A stretch of DNA of 64,000 nt from Elymus sibiricus (lineage: Eukaryota; Streptophyta; Magnoliopsida; Poales; Poaceae), in contig CM077674.1 in the NCBI GenBank assembly GCA_039707655.1, positions 242,159,904-242,223,903 on the forward strand, in the 5' to 3' direction. Both the position numbers and the translations under genes were made by a program. Positions 63,919-64,000 of this stretch are shown here, in pieces. Below the pieces are notes generated by a model. The model was not told the origin of the DNA. It saw nothing but the letters and a program-made list of their open reading frames with translations, and ran no database searches. Within the stretch, counting starts at the first letter, position 1. Each line of letters opens with the position of its first letter.

Positions 63919-64000
63919 TGATGACCCACAAGTATAGGGGATCAATCATAGTCCTTTCGATAAGTAAGAGTGTCGAACCCAACGAGGAGCAGAAGGAAAT
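63919..64000. mobile_element. Start of another LTR, cut by the window end
   Basis: TGATGACCCACAAGTATAGGG has the same opening as the LTRs at 25475 and 33693 but then diverges (ATCAATCATAGTCCTTTCG), so it is a different, related family. The orientation cannot be decided from 82 bases. Confidence 0.8.

Overview
The window reads as an intergenic, transposon-dominated stretch of a Triticeae (wheat-group) chromosome. This rests on nested long CACTA transposons with GTCCCGGTT-type subterminal repeats, Stowaway MITEs beginning CTCCCTCC, a Helitron with a grass-type CTAG terminus, a 1.4-kb-LTR Gypsy element and many diverged tandem arrays. I found no rRNA, tRNA or CRISPR and no clearly intact conserved host gene. 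Almost every recognisable reading frame belongs to a mobile element or is a broken gene copy carried near one.

Layout. 1-1155: unassigned repeats ending in a (TA)n tract. About 1154-15740: a unit bounded by two (TA)n tracts and imperfect terminal inverted repeats, into which a 12.6-kb CACTA transposon (2324-14922, target duplication ACC) has inserted. That CACTA holds an intact two-exon tail-anchored coiled-coil ORF, a frameshifted Tnp2 transposase, a 552-bp hairpin built from a SNF2-helicase-like fragment, a hypothetical ORF, and a seven-exon companion gene with a Ulp1/C48 protease domain (one nonsense codon, one frameshift, a Stowaway in an intron). 15.8-25.5 kb and 35.1-36.3 kb: a repeat-rich arm that recurs in inverted, more compact form at about 61.9-63.9 kb; it contains a 183-aa hypothetical gene with a TATA box and a coiled-coil pseudogene. 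25475-35108: a complete minus-strand LTR retrotransposon (LTRs 1416 bp each, target duplication CTACT) with gag-protease, no reverse transcriptase or integrase, and an extra ORF.

36.3-45.4 kb: a broken gene, a 750-bp tandem duplication, a CACTA 3' end (41928), and an array of roughly 500-bp repeats interrupted by a 1174-bp Helitron placed exactly between A and T. 45.4-58.5 kb: an LTR fragment, a B3-domain pseudogene within a CACTA-like half element, a 987-bp Gypsy reverse-transcriptase fragment between two facing CACTA termini, then broken copies of a 3'-5' exonuclease gene, an F-box/LRR/FBD gene and an XS-zinc-finger gene. 58.5-64 kb: another CACTA 5' end, 85-bp and 69-bp tandem repeats, the inverted arm, and the first 82 bp of another LTR.

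The most interesting theme is that two mobile-DNA-associated segments carry pieces resembling host RNA-directed DNA methylation factors: an inverted-repeat SNF2 fragment inside the first CACTA (8928-9479) and an XS-type zinc-finger gene (54864-56328). The hairpin recalls the rice CACTA-borne miR820, which targets a DNA methyltransferase, but here this is a hypothesis only.
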